The translations under genes and the position numbers were made by a program. The notes under the pieces were generated by a model. The model made no database searches, was not told the DNA's origin, and saw only the letters and a list, made by a program, of their open reading frames with translations. A stretch of 64,000 nucleotides of DNA from Neospora caninum Liverpool (lineage: Eukaryota > Apicomplexa > Conoidasida > Eucoccidiorida > Sarcocystidae), in assembly GCF_000208865.1 (NCBI RefSeq), contig NC_018398.1, positions 3,224,001 through 3,288,000 of the forward strand, read 5' to 3'. The stretch's first letter is position 1. Each line of letters starts with the position of its first letter. This document shows positions 1 to 11,304 of this stretch, one piece after another.

Positions 1-187
1 AACGCCTAACGGTGAAACACCTTCACCACCAGGTCAGCAATTCCACATCCGACCCGATGCCTCCTCTGAATTCACTGTCGCGTCTGCGTCTCGCTCCCTC
101 TCTCTGCCTTGCCTGATCTCTCGCGTCCGCCTCGCTGGATCTCTCAGAGCTCGCAGCTCATCGTTGTGCAAATAATTCCTCATATCC

Positions 188-240
<53 letters not shown>

Positions 241-560
241 GTATATATGTATATATATATATATATGTATATATATATGTATATATATATATATATATGT
301 GAAGAGATGCACCTGTGCCGGCGCTTTGATACATAAGCTTGTGGCGAGGGGTGCGTGTCTGTTAGTCGTGAGTCGCTCCGAGTTGTGTGTGTATTCGACT
401 CTTTCGCGTTCGCGGAGTTGTTCGCACCCGAGGTCGCAAGGATGCACTGAAAGCTGTGGAGGGTTTCTTCATCCAACTAAGCGTTCCTCGTCTCATCCAC
501 AGATATATATATATATATGCATGAGGCACTTTGGTGTGGCGCTTTGTTCTCTGTTTGCAG
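1..560. other. Intron or upstream region with TA microsatellites
   Basis: No coding exon is recognised here. The stretch lies upstream of a good splice acceptor (pyrimidine-rich tract ending TTTGCAG at 560) that opens the exon at 561, so it is probably intron of the gene that continues to 2286. It contains a long TA/TG-interrupted microsatellite and a shorter one near 502-520. Open frames through the TA tract encode only Ile/Tyr repeats and are not genes. Confidence 0.5.
192..299. repeat. (TA)n microsatellite with TG interruptions
   Basis: About 108 bases of nearly pure TA dinucleotides, broken at intervals by ATGTAT units. Tracts of this kind are common in introns and intergenic DNA of Toxoplasma-like genomes. 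A second, shorter TA run lies at about 502-520. Confidence 0.95.
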
Positions 561-2286
561 GTTTGGAGCGCACTAGCGGTGTCGTCTTCGTCTGAGTTTC
601 TGTACTGGCTGTCGGCGTTGCTGCGTCGTCAATCCGAGTTGCGTCTTCTTCCCCAGCTCGTGTCTTCTTCGCTCTTTCTGCTGTCAGCACACCTCGCGTT
701 TCTTCGGCGGCTGCTCGTGGCGATGAAAACGGAGCAGCGTGTACTCGCACAGGACTTGCGCAGCGGCGCGCGCACGCTGCGGCTCCTCAAAAGGCAGACT
801 TCGCCTGCCTTCGCTCCGTCCTCTCCCGGTGTCTTCTCGCGAGACGTTGTTGCTTTTTCGCATCGGGAGGCCGACGCGGAAGCGTGGAGATTGAACCCAG
901 AGGAAGGTGCGGAATCGGAAGAGTTGAATCCGGGGTCGGAGGTCATCGATTGGCGCTTGTTGGCGGCTTTGCGGCTGTCGGCGGAGGACGTCGCCGCCAG
1001 CATTCTTCGTGTGTTGGAGACGCTCCACAGCGAAGAAGCGAAGAAAGGAATGGAAGAGCGGGAAGGAAAAGCTGCCTTGGACGACCGTGGGAGCGAGAAG
1101 GCGGTCTCAGGCAACTCTCTCAGGACGAACCAGGGCCGTGCGACGTCGACGATCCACGAGGGAACCGAACGAGACGATGGCGTTGACCTAGAAAAGGGAA
1201 AAGGTGATGAAGAAGATGAAGACGCGGATAACGAGAGTCACGGTGCCCACAGCATGTCGGCACGATTGGAGGTGAGAAGGTCGCTTCGACCGGAAGGCAG
1301 TGTCCCAGGAAGATGCACAAAGGTGTTGTTCACTTCAAAGCGTTTGTTTGCTTCACAAGGGCCAATACAGGTGCCTATAGCAGCCACGCGTCCTACACAA
1401 AAGGCGTGGTCTTGAATTTCAAGGGCGGTTGGCATGTGCCCATGTATCGATCTGTGTCGTTTTTCGTCGAAGGAACGATGAGCGAGGGGATACACGCCTG
1501 CGGATTCGGGGCGGCGTGAAGAGGAGTGTATGCGAGATGTATGTTTGCGATTCCATAGCGCACGCTGACTGTATTCACTGGCATCGTCACCTCCGATTGT
1601 TTCGATGGGGACCGTTGCTGCCGTTTCGCCGGAGTGTTCTTCTGCTGTCTCGCACTCTTTCGCGTTCTTGGTTTTGTTCGCGCCGCCGTTCGCCGTCTCG
1701 CGGGACACACTTTTTCTCTTTAATTTTCTCTCTTGTCTGGGTGCACCTTTTCCGCGCTTGCCCAGCTCCTCCCTCTGCCTTGTCCGGTTCTCTCGCATTC
1801 GTGGAGTTGCTTGTCGGCGTCGCGGCCTCCCTTGTCTTCGCTTTCCTTCTTGCTGTTCGCTTCTCTCCATTCTTTTTTCGCATGTCTCTTTCACGCCGCT
1901 TGCTTAGCTGGTCTCTCCCTCGTAGAGATCTTTGCATGCGCCTTGCCGGTGCCCGTGCTGTGCGTGCGTGTGTGGTGGCTCTTTCTCTGCAGGCCTTGGC
2001 CCTCGCGAGAGAGCGCGTTCGAAAGACACTTGCGGCGGTTCAGCGCACGCGCGAGGAGGTTCGAAAAACAAGCGTATCGCTGTCTCTGTATCAAGAAGAA
2101 CGCAAGGCGTTGATGTTTCTGCTCGGCGCGACTGTGGTGGAGCGTTACAGGGCCGAGGGGAAGCGAAAGAAGCGCATGGGATTCTTTTCGTATCTGCCGC
2201 TCTCCGAAAGTTCGGACGACACCCGAAGAGACGAGGCACAGGCAAGGCGAGAGGAGGCGGAGGCGTTCATGGAAGACATTTTTTGA
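561..2286 (+). CDS. Unrecognised protein, 3' part (at least two exons)
   Basis: I do not recognise this family. The first visible exon, 561-1271, follows a TTTGCAG acceptor and ends before GTGAGA. The terminal exon, 1993-2286, follows a CTCTGCAG acceptor and ends with ...EAFMEDIF and TGA. Both junctions are phase 0, so the exons join directly; further exons could lie in 1272-1992, where nothing convincing was seen. The exon 1 product starts with a Leu-rich helical stretch (about residues 10-60: YWLSALLRRQ, then a run of LL/LF pairs) and becomes acidic and charged. The terminal exon encodes a long charged helix rich in Arg and Glu (RERVRK, QRTREEVRK), probably coiled coil, followed by the basic patch GKRKKRMGFF. 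The start of the gene lies outside the window. It is convergent with the minus-strand gene ending at 3962. Confidence 0.6.
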
Positions 2287-3961
2287 AGAGACAGGAGCGA
2301 CAAGGAGTGCAGAAAGCGGCAAGTCCACGCTGGAGCAGACAGCCGAAAGCGCGGCAGCCGCCCCGCCCGGCGTCGCGAGAAGGTTCTTGCTGTGACGCAC
2401 CTCAAACGGAGTGAAAAGGAAGGACGCGAGACAACACCGCGAAACGGGCAGAAAAGAAGGAGCGACGCCGAGTGCATATTTTGAGGCGCAGCCGCGTTGA
2501 GGCAAAATCGTGTCAGACCGGGAAGAACACAGCATCCTTGAGTGGGCGGCGCCCTTCGCCGGGGGAAGGTGCTGACAACGAGTCTTGTGAACTACGGAAA
2601 AGAACGCAGAAAGAACGGGCTGACGAACTGACGGCGTATTACGGGCAGGAGGTCATCCGGTGAACATAGGAAGGAGCGGTTGGGAGACTTCCACGAGGAC
2701 ACAGCACTCTGCATGCATCTCAGCCGAGGTGCGACAGGAAGATTAGCGATAGAGAGACGGTGGACAAAGTAACAGACGAAATTCTTTGCGGTTACGTCTG
2801 CCTGGCATGTACAAATGCACTGTGACATATCGGATTCACGGCAGCGCCGTTCCGACAGGAGCGACCTAAAAACCTAGACTGTACGCGCGTGGATTTTCGC
2901 GGACCCAGCAGCGCAGAGGCCTGCTTTGTTCACTGGCAGTGTTTCATCGTTTTTTCTCAATGGTTTTCCGGGTTGCTCAGGAGGCAACGAACCGTCAGAG
3001 CTGTCAAACAGGGCAGGCTGCGTATCTGGAAGGGGCGTGACACGCGGGATCGAGAGAGCGGTTCCTTCTGTTACGAGCGCCTCAGCTGGCAAAGCGTTCC
3101 ATTATTTCTACCCGACCTCAGAAGGAAGGACACTGTATTTATAAAGCCATCGGGGGGATCGACATCCCCTTCACTCGAAACACACTGTCGTGGCACAGGT
3201 AGCCAGACCCCAAAGTCCACCACAACTGTGCCCGGGCAGGAATGGATTAGTGTGCATCGAAACACGTATTCTGCTCGATATATGAGCTCGCGAACTCTGG
3301 AGGAAAGTGTTCTTCTCGCCTATCGAGAAGAGCAACTAGGGAAAAGAAAAAACGGAATCCGACAACGGTTTTGAAACGAACGCGGGGATCGCACATAGTG
3401 TGTGCTCTTCGTGAGGGCCCCGGCCAGTCCCTCACGGGTTTTCAGTGATTCCTTTCTAAATTTAACTCTGCTGCCTCTGAAATATGTGGGAAGAAAACGA
3501 AAGGTCGAGCGATTGCGACAGCCAACCGAGGCGAGTTCGCGAGCGCGGATTCGGGCGACAATCTGGAACTTGTTCACATTTCTTAGCGCATCCAGTCCGG
3601 TCAAGCTACAGCAGCCCCCATCTACCTATCTGTACAGTTCCTTTCCAGTGTCCTTCCGACTTCGCAGAAAGTCGCCAAGTGTGTACGAGATTTCCCTTCC
3701 ACTCCAGTTTCTCTAAACGAAAGAGCGGCACATCCTATCGCTATCGTGTGGCTGCGAGAGGGGGTGGCCGCAAGCAGCGTTTCTCCTCCGTCCCGTTTCG
3801 TGTGGCGCGTGGCGACCGCCTCGCTTTCTGTTTCTCTCTAGTGACAAACGCGATCCACTACTCGGATTCGGATCTCGTTCGCTAAGGACACGGGAGTACT
3901 TTAGATCGATATGACCGCAAATTTGCCATCCCTGCCCTCGGGAAAGAGGTTCTTTCCCGCG
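2287..3961. other. Convergent intergenic region, no gene seen
   Basis: About 1.7 kb lies between the 3' ends of two convergent genes and probably holds both 3' UTRs. Only short, mutually overlapping frames occur on both strands (longest about 160 codons), without domain-like composition or good splice context. Confidence 0.6.
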
Positions 3962-6900
3962 TTATCGAAAAAAAGGAATTCGACAGAATCCAGACTCCTC
4001 GCGTGTACGAGTGTCGCCGTGCGACACGGGCAAAACAGCAGACAAGCCCAGCGATTCCTCCAGGGGGCCAGCGCGTGCGTAGCCTCGACGCACGCTCCTT
4101 CGCAAAATTTGGGGTGCGACTCCCTGTCTGAGCAAGACGGCGAAGACTGGTTCCCCTTCTATCCAGTCTCGATTGTCTTCTCGTCGGCGCTCGAGGTCTT
4201 CTGCTCGGCGACGTTGTGCACTGCCGAAGCCAGAAAAGTCGGCACCGCCTGCAGTGACCAGGCGAGACGCTGGGTGACTCCGATCAGAGAGCCTGCAGGG
4301 AAGAAAGCAGATCAGCGGAGACATGCGTAGCAGCGAAGGATGAAGCCAGGACGGCGTCCGCCAGCCGGCCCTGGCCCCACAGGGCGCGGTGACCCGTAAA
4401 AACCCCATTTTCTTTGTTTTTTCTCTCCCAGCTGCCTGGCCCCTTCTCCAGGACTTGCTCCGCGCCTTCACGTGTTTTCGGGCTCCTTTCGTACCTCCGA
4501 GCTTTTGCATCAAGTTTTCTCGTGTCGGCGCGCGCCTCGCGAACTCGTTCAGTTGGTCGGGAGTCAGCACACTCCGTCCGAGAAAGGCCACCTTGATTTC
4601 GCCTCCGACCGCCTCTCTTCCCACTTCCGCCGGGCTGGCTCCGCCTCGGGCGCCGGCGTTCTTGCTGGGCCCCGGCTTTCCGTCCTTCGCTGGCGGCTCG
4701 AAGCCCATGGAAGCGGCGATCTCGGGCGAGATGTGCGGGAGGAGTTCCTCGTCGTACCACTGTCCTTTGTATTTTCTCGGCGGCGGGCCTTTCTGCTCCT
4801 TCTTGACGCGGTTGTCGAAAACGATTTCCTCCAGCAGCATCGTGAGCGTCTTCACGAGCAGTGGCAGTCGCTTCTCGTTCTTCGGCATGGCTCGAACGAA
4901 GAGGTACAAGTTGGTTTTTCCCAAGTGCTTCATCAGCGCTTCGCCGTTCTCCGCGACGGCCGTGACCTCGCCCTCGAGAGGCAGAGTGTTGAGGATTTCT
5001 TGTTCGCGTGCGCGAGCCTCTTCCTTCGCTTTGCGCATGCACCGGATTTCTTCTTCAAACAGATCTGTCCAGTCGTCGACGTCCATGTACGGCATCCCTG
5101 CCTCCTTCACCTCTTCCGGTATCTCCTCCGTCTTCTCCTCGTCTAGCTCTTCGTCGTCTTCCCACTGTGTCCATACCCCGCCTCGAGTCATGCCAATCGC
5201 GAGATGCGAAAATCGCGGGTCGTCTCTCCATACTGCCGAACGAAGATTCGCCTCCAGACGCTCCGCCACCCGCCGCTCGCGAAACTTCTCGTCCGCTTCG
5301 AGAGCCTGGTACGTCTCTTCTTCTTCCGGCTCCAAGGCTCGCTTCACCTTGTTCCCCGAAATGTCCACCTGATGCAACGCAGCCTTGAACGCCAGCTCCT
5401 CGTTGTGGGTAATCCAAAAGTCGCGACGCACCCGGCGCGCCACGGGCCGCCAGGAGGAACCAGACGCCACACCAGAAGCAGAGAGAGAAGAAGGAGTAGA
5501 GGCAGGAGAAGGGGAAACGGTGGGAGACTCGAGCCTTCCCGGTGTGCCTGGGAGAGAGTTCCCCTGCGGTGCGGTGCCTCCTGGGGCACAGAGTTCTGTC
5601 GCGGGTTTCGGAGGTTTCGCTCGCGCCTCTTGTTCTTCTCTTTGCCTTCGCTCGAGTATTCTTCGAAGTGCAACTCGCATGTAGCTGTTCTTCCCGTGCT
5701 TGATGCGATAGCCCTTGTAGAAGCCAGCGAGCGCGAGGCCACGGACGATGCTCCATCGCTGGTTCGGCGTCAAGCCGTGCGCCTCGAGTTGAATCACCAT
5801 CACGCTGCTTTCGAGGAGGTCCTGGAGAACCTGGATCTCTCTCGCTTTCTTCGCCCGGCGCCCTTCCGTCGCAAACCCTCTGCCCAAACGCCCCTTCTCG
5901 CTGCTCCGCTGCGTCTGCGTGTCTTCCAGAAACATGCGATCGAGCCGCTCCCGCTTTTCTCGCAGGTACTGGCGCCGGGCAGCGCTCCTCAGAACGCGCT
6001 GCTTGTGGGTCTCTTTCCGCTGCTTCTTCTTGTTCACCAGGAGGGCCTCCCGGGCCTTTCGCCGACGCGCGCGTTCCTCCTTCTTCTTCTCTTCCTCCGC
6101 ATGCAGTGCCCTCTCCTTCTCCTCCGCTTCGCGCGCCTCGCGCAGACGCTTCTGCTTCGCCTTCAAGTTGCTCAACAAGATCGAAGACAAAACCCTCCGA
6201 GGCTCCGAAGCAGAGGAAGAAGAGGAGGACGAAGAGGAAGAAGGAGAAGAAGAGGGAGAAGAGGGAGAAGAAGAAGAAGAGGGAGAAGAAGGAGAGGAGG
6301 AACGGGAAGGAGCAAGTCGGTGTTCGTCATTGTCCCCGGAGTTGGAGGTACCGCGATTCCGAAGAGTGGACCCCAAAGCATCTGTCGGATTCAATGCGCT
6401 CCGTTTCGGAGCAGAAAAGACAAGGAGAGGAGAAGGCGCGGCCATAGGACAGGGCAAGCGGGCAAAGCGAGAAATCGAATGAGACGGACAACAAAACGAG
6501 AGGGGTGGAGACGCGGGACTGAACGAAGATAAAGGTATACTGCATGCGGCGCCGTGAAGGGGTCCGGGGTTCCGTTCCCGACCGGCTGTTTCGCCTTCTA
6601 GGTGAGGGGGGACAGAAGCCCACAGCCGCGCAGTCCACAGCATCTCTGCGGAACGACGCACACATTGAGGCGGGGATACGAATGAAGGCAAGGCAGGGAA
6701 CGAAAAAGACAAGGAAGCATTTTGAGGGAGGTAGGGGAAAGTAAATGCACAGTTGGAAAGAGAGTTCGAGGGAGAAAGCTTAGAGAGCGTGGTTGACGAA
6801 AGGAAATGTAACGGGGGGGACTGGGAAGAGAAGGGGCGTGTGTCGTCGAAAGAAAACCAAAGTGGATTTGGCCGAAACGACTTAGAAGCGCCCTCGGCGG

Positions 6901-7237
6901 GCCCTATCGACAAGCCTCCAGGAGACTGCGAGAGGCGCAGACAGAAGAAGAGAAGGAGAAAAGAAAGCACGGAGAAGTGGGAAACCGAGCCGGACCGCAG
7001 ACAGCGCAGGCCGGGACGCTGGCCCCTGGTGAACCATTGCAGGCACTTTGCCCAGGAAGGGTGCGCGCAAACTGAAAAAGAGGACGAGCAAGGAGACGAA
7101 CGCCGGGATGAAGAACACGAAGAGGGGAAGTGTCGGTACGCGAGGGATGGTACAGCAGCGGGGAAGGAAGAGGCAGCGGGTGAGAGCAGAGACGGGTCCT
7201 CGGGGAATGGCTCGAAATGAAGTGTTGGACTGCCCAT
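3962..7237 (-). CDS. Large basic, helical protein of unknown function
   Basis: The minus-strand frame is open for 1091 codons from an ATG at 7237. I do not recognise the family. An intron at 4293-4403 is likely (donor GTTTTTACG, acceptor CCCTGCAG); it is 111 nt, so retaining it keeps the frame. Residues 1-250 read as Ser/Pro/Phe/Leu-rich with a hydrophobic run near residues 88-104, which could be a signal anchor or merely a translated CT-rich leader. An ATG at 6445 (MAAPSPLLVF) is a credible alternative start. After a Ser run come a Lys/Arg/Glu-rich helix (about residues 355-450), a compact segment containing LTPNQRWSIVRGLALAGFY, and an acidic section with WTQWEDDEELDEE and YMDVDDWTDLFEEE. 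The C-terminal exon is Arg-rich and ends in IPFFR. Organelle targeting is possible but unproven. A 442-codon plus-strand frame opposite it (5204-6532) is a shadow. Confidence 0.7.
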   Translation of the reverse strand: MGSPTLHFEPFPEDPSLLSPAASSFPAAVPSLAYRHFPSSCSSSRRSSPCSSSFSVCAHPSWAKCLQWFTRGQRPGLRCLRSGSVSHFSVLSFLLLFFCLRLSQSPGGLSIGPAEGASKSFRPNPLWFSFDDTRPFSSQSPPLHFLSSTTLSKLSPSNSLSNCAFTFPYLPQNASLSFSFPALPSFVSPPQCVRRSAEMLWTARLWASVPPHLEGETAGRERNPGPLHGAACSIPLSSFSPASPPLSFCCPSHSISRFARLPCPMAAPSPLLVFSAPKRSALNPTDALGSTLRNRGTSNSGDNDEHRLAPSRSSSPSSPSSSSSPSSPSSSPSSSSSSSSSSASEPRRVLSSILLSNLKAKQKRLREAREAEEKERALHAEEEKKKEERARRRKAREALLVNKKKQRKETHKQRVLRSAARRQYLREKRERLDRMFLEDTQTQRSSEKGRLGRGFATEGRRAKKAREIQVLQDLLESSVMVIQLEAHGLTPNQRWSIVRGLALAGFYKGYRIKHGKNSYMRVALRRILERRQREEQEARAKPPKPATELCAPGGTAPQGNSLPGTPGRLESPTVSPSPASTPSSLSASGVASGSSWRPVARRVRRDFWITHNEELAFKAALHQVDISGNKVKRALEPEEEETYQALEADEKFRERRVAERLEANLRSAVWRDDPRFSHLAIGMTRGGVWTQWEDDEELDEEKTEEIPEEVKEAGMPYMDVDDWTDLFEEEIRCMRKAKEEARAREQEILNTLPLEGEVTAVAENGEALMKHLGKTNLYLFVRAMPKNEKRLPLLVKTLTMLLEEIVFDNRVKKEQKGPPPRKYKGQWYDEELLPHISPEIAASMGFEPPAKDGKPGPSKNAGARGGASPAEVGREAVGGEIKVAFLGRSVLTPDQLNEFARRAPTRENLMQKLGGTKGARKHVKARSKSWRRGQAAGREKTKKMGFLRVTAPCGARAGWRTPSWLHPSLLRMSPLICFLPCRLSDRSHPASRLVTAGGADFSGFGSAQRRRAEDLERRREDNRDWIEGEPVFAVLLRQGVAPQILRRSVRRGYARAGPLEESLGLSAVLPVSHGDTRTREESGFCRIPFFR
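4293..4403 (-). other. Probable 111-nt in-frame intron
   Basis: On the minus strand GTTTTTACG follows ...AAAATGGG, and a CT-rich tract ending CCCTGCAG precedes GCTCTCTGAT. Removal joins GG to G and keeps the frame (KKMG, then LSDRSH). The length is divisible by three and the intron contains no in-frame stop, so both spliced and retained forms would be translatable. Confidence 0.65.
6205..6310. repeat. GAA/GAG-rich simple repeat encoding poly-Ser
   Basis: The plus strand is almost pure purine (GAAGAGGAG units). Read on the minus strand in the frame of the large gene it gives a run of Ser with a few Pro. Such homopolymer runs are typical coccidian low-complexity insertions. Confidence 0.9.
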
Positions 7238-10200
7238 GATGCCCTCACTACTTTCGGATACATCAATAGAAGACGATCAAAACAACGAAAAGCGAGCGAC
7301 TGAAAGACAGAACGGGAGAGAGACGGAAGGAGGCAAGGCGACAGGGGAGCCGACGGGGCAACAGAACGAGGCAGGGACGACAAGGCCTCAACTCGCGGGT
7401 TGAAGAGAGGTTGGAAACAACTGGGAAGGACTATCAAGAAAATCGGAACGTTTCGGAGAAAACAGCTGAGAGAAATGTGACGCAAGAACATTGAGAGAAT
7501 TCCCACTCCACGCAGGGACCGAACCCCAAGCGGGAGACAGTGGATCCGCCGATGTGTAAGAATCGTCCCCGGCGTTTCTGTCTACACACCTGCAGCAGGA
7601 ACGACGCGAGGAAAGAGGAAAACGCGCAGTTGGTCTTCTGATTTTTTCCTGGGCCATTTTTTTTGCCGCCAAAGCAGCCTGTCTCTCACAACGGGAAAAA
7701 CGGCTGAGCACAGTTTGCCTCAGCGTGGCGAAGCATCTTTAAAAAGAGATGAGCGACCGCATCACCGCCACCGTCGTACGAATTGAGTAGCTTTCGGTCG
7801 TCTGATTCACTAAAGTTTCCAACTATTCTACCGTTCTTCACACCACGGAAAGGTTCATTTCATGTCTCGTTGCCCAGAACAGATCGCATGCGGCAAGCCC
7901 CGCCCGACTGCATCTACCGTGCACACTTTTTTACTCACGGGTTTCCGCTACGAGAAACTAGGTTGTCGCGTATAGCGAGCTCTGCGATACAGGGAAGAGT
8001 GTTGCGAAAACGTAGAAAGAAGGATTTTCTGCTCTTGGAGACCTTTTCTCGGCAGCCCACCAATGTCCCCTCGTCTCTGAGTCTCTTTTGCTCGTCCGTG
8101 CAGCCTTTTCCATCCTTTTTTCTTTCTTTCCCGTTCTTTCGCCGCGGCCCTCAGACAAGTCGATCCAACAGGTGTCTTGACAGCTGGAAAGGAGGCCGCT
8201 ACCTATCGCATTCTTCACTTCTCTGCCAAGGAGCAGGGGCACGGGGGTTCGAATTTGAGTTCGAAGGTTTGTACGGGAGAGCGCGAGACGCTGTGTTGAC
8301 CTACAGTGAGCCAGCAGCAACGGGCTGGGGGTGCCATGGCACAAAGTTTGATTTCTTTTTTGTAGAAAGTGTGGGGCCCGACAAAACACGAAGAGGCTAC
8401 TGGTTACGTACAGAGCACAAGAACGTGGACCTTGATTCTGGAGAGAAGACACTTCACTTCTTGCTGCACCAGGTTGAGAAACTGCCTCGAGGTGACCGGA
8501 CGCTCCATGGGCTATATGACACTAGAGAGGAGAAAGGCATAAATACGCACTAATCCTGATATGGTGAACGATGTCTATATATAGAAAGGCAAAGGCCAAC
8601 CGTCCTTAGGTGTCTAGTTCGTTGGCGTGGTATGTAACGGTCCACAGACTCGGTACAGGGATTTGGTTTCGTCTCCAGTTTAATCCCCGTGCAGTCGGAG
8701 GCTGTTGCATCTCTCACGTAGCACAACTGCGCAACTCTTTTTACACGGATATGAGACTAGAAGTCACTCTGCATTATTTTTGTCCCGAAGACTACTCCCT
8801 GAGATCTAATACTAGTGGAGCTCGCCTGTCTGTTCTGCCATGAACGGTGTGCTGCTCCCGCTTGAGAAACAAACTCGCACAGTTTCACTCTGACCCAGAG
8901 GCATGGCGTGAAGTGCTACACAGCGCCAGTCCATCAGAATAATTCCACTTGACGCCTACTTCCGACCTGCCGCATTCTCTTCCTGCTCGCCGGACGAGGT
9001 ACGGCGTCTTCACCGTAGTATTGACCCCATGTGTTATTACCGTTGCGCTTCCTGAGCAGTAACCTTGGTCAGCCTGACTCCAGCAACGCCTCGGACAGCC
9101 CCAAGGCTTTTGAAGATCCATACCGTATTTAGCCAAACGGAGTATCGTCTCCAGATTTAGAGGTCACAGCTATTCAGAAGTTGGAAACGATAAAGAAAAG
9201 AAAAGGAGGATGGGCTTCAGCGTCGCAACCGGCTCCCGCAGTTGCGTGTCCGCGTGCTTGTGTGTGCGAGTGCTGCTCGTCGCCTGCAGCCCAGTCTGCA
9301 TGTGTGCCGTTTTCCATGTATCACATTCGGTCTCGGAAATACATTCTTCCAATCGGAAGCCTGTGTTTTGCGGTTTGTCGTGGCTCTCCACCCTTCCGCA
9401 TGACTGATGCAGCTGAAGTGAGTTGCGCTGGCGTGAGCAGTTCCGGCCCCGCCTTGGTTTCTTATCGCGAAGACAAGTCTCAAGCGGGCTGCTCAGTCCT
9501 CGGTGACGAGAGTCTTCGGAGCCGTCAGAGAAACTAGGGAAAAGGCAAAGACAGAGAGCAGGAAATACGAATGAAAAAGACTCGTCTCTAAATAAAGAGT
9601 CTGAGAAAACCCTGCACATTGCCGTGCTGGCGGATTCGCTGGAGTACGGCAGCGTGCGTGCGAGTCGACGCGCTCCCCCCTGCCTAGCGCTTGCAAAGGC
9701 GAGCCCAAAAAAAGCGTCACAGACGAAGTCGGGAAAAGGCGTGTCAGAGGAAAGGCGGAAGGAAAGGCGGCTCCGGCAGGCTGGTCAAATTCTCTTCTCT
9801 TGGCACTTCACCAGTAGCTCTGTTCAGGAAGTTACCGGACGCTCTTTGTTCTGCCCCCGAAGGCGGCCCCCTGACGTGCGCCGGCAGTTTCGTTGTTGCG
9901 TGGCGTATTTCGAGACCACCGTTTGCTTCACGTGGAAAATGCATTCATCTATTGAGACAGCTGAAAACATCACGAGTTTTGCGTGCGCGTGTGCATGCTT
10001 CTAGTGGCGTACTTGTAATGCACACTTGGGTATACACTTCTCCTTACCTGCGCATTCACGCAAGTTACAGACGCGTTGTGGAAATGTCTCGTGCCTCTGC
10101 GCATTTGGGCTACTTGCCTGGGGGGTGGGCCCTTGAAAGACCGCGTCAGCCACCTGGGAAAAAGTAGCGAATGAATTGTATCGGTGTAGTGGACATGTCC

Positions 10201-11304
10201 GATTACGGTCGATAGACGGTATTGTCTCTATATCATCCTCTTTGTTGTGCGACCGTGTGTTTTGGCGAGCGTCCACCGGAAACGTCCTTTCCTCTTTTCC
10301 AGGTGGACAAGCAACTCTGCTCTCGGTACGCTGTCCTCTCGTGCCTCGCTGCACAATTGAACCTTTCCTCCTGCGCCCACAAATCGGACTGTGACGAGGG
10401 CCGGCGTCCCGTCAAAAAGGAGAAGGGTGGCAACCTTCACTGCTGTTTTTTGTGACTCTCCGTGCCGCTTCCCCTTTTTCTTCGCGATCGAGTTCCCATT
10501 CCGTGCCCAGTCGTCAGCTGTCCTGATTCGGCCCGCCCTGCTCGCCACGCTTCCTTTCTCCGGAAGCACGGAGAAACAAATCCATATTGACTTGCTTGTC
10601 TTGTCAATCTCCACCTGTCCGCTGAAAAAGTCAGCCGCGCATCCACGTTTCTAAGTGCACTGCCTTCCCGAAGCAGTTTGTAGGACTCCAAGTTCCCAAC
10701 TGTGTAGTGGCCCGCGCGGCGGCTGCAGCGGCCACGAATCTGTGGTGATCCGATCCGTTTCCCGCTTCTAAAGGATCCAGGAGAAACGAGAGAAAAGGTG
10801 TCTTCTTGTATGCCGCCTTCTCGCGGCCCAAATGCAGACGAGTTGGAAGTACCGCCCGCTGGTTTTTTCTCAATTTGGACAGAACCCTTCTGGTCCGGCC
10901 CGGAGAGAGATTCTTCTTTCTGATACAGCCCGTTCCCAGAGTTCTCCTCTTTCTCTTTCCTTCCTCTTCCGTTCTTTCGTCCCCTCCCGTCTTCCTCGTT
11001 CTCTCTGCAGACCCTCATATCCCGGCGCCGGTTACTTCTCTGCGCGTCTCGCGACTGCTGAAACGCCCACGTTCCGTCTCAGGTTCCTTTCGCGTTTCCG
11101 TCGTCCTCTCCTCTGCGTCGTCCTCGTGAAGAAAGGCAACATTTCTCGCCTCTTCCAGCCTTCCCTTGCTCCCGTTCCGGCAGCTGCCGCGCCGAAGCGT
11201 GGCCTCGGTGCGCTCTCTCCAGTGAGCGCGCTCTCGCGGCGCATTCTGCCTCCTTCTTCTGTGAGGACAGGCAGGCTGGTCTCCGTGCCTTTCGCAGAAG
11301 GAAG
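7238..11304. other. 4-kb divergent intergenic region
   Basis: This region separates the minus-strand gene starting at or before 7237 from Snf7 on the plus strand, so it should hold two promoters and 5' leaders. The last 400 bases before 11305 are CT-rich, as expected of a coccidian 5' leader. The only long frame is the plus-strand one at 7888-8553, listed separately with low confidence. No RNA gene or mobile element was recognised. Confidence 0.55.
7888..8553 (+). CDS. Doubtful ORF, 221 codons
   Basis: From the first ATG (MRQAPPDCIY) the frame stays open for 221 codons, longer than expected by chance in unbiased sequence. The product has no recognisable domain. Its middle is a CT-rich translation (Ser/Phe/Leu run), then it becomes mixed and ends EEKGINTH. 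No clear Kozak context, splice signal or family resemblance supports it. It may be a fortuitous frame in the 5' leader or intergenic DNA between two divergent genes. Confidence 0.2.
   Translation: MRQAPPDCIYRAHFFTHGFPLRETRLSRIASSAIQGRVLRKRRKKDFLLLETFSRQPTNVPSSLSLFCSSVQPFPSFFLSFPFFRRGPQTSRSNRCLDSWKGGRYLSHSSLLCQGAGARGFEFEFEGLYGRARDAVLTYSEPAATGWGCHGTKFDFFFVESVGPDKTRRGYWLRTEHKNVDLDSGEKTLHFLLHQVEKLPRGDRTLHGLYDTREEKGINTH

Noticed and set aside
34..595. Several frames through the TA tract, rich in Tyr and Ile
   Set aside because: They are translations of a dinucleotide microsatellite.
5204..6532. 442-codon plus-strand frame
   Set aside because: It lies opposite the large minus-strand gene, its product is an Arg/Glu/Leu-biased antisense translation, and it has no supporting splice or domain features.
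10437..11018. 193-codon minus-strand frame
   Set aside because: It is the antisense of the CT-rich leader upstream of Snf7; its Arg/Glu/Lys/Gly bias reflects base composition only.
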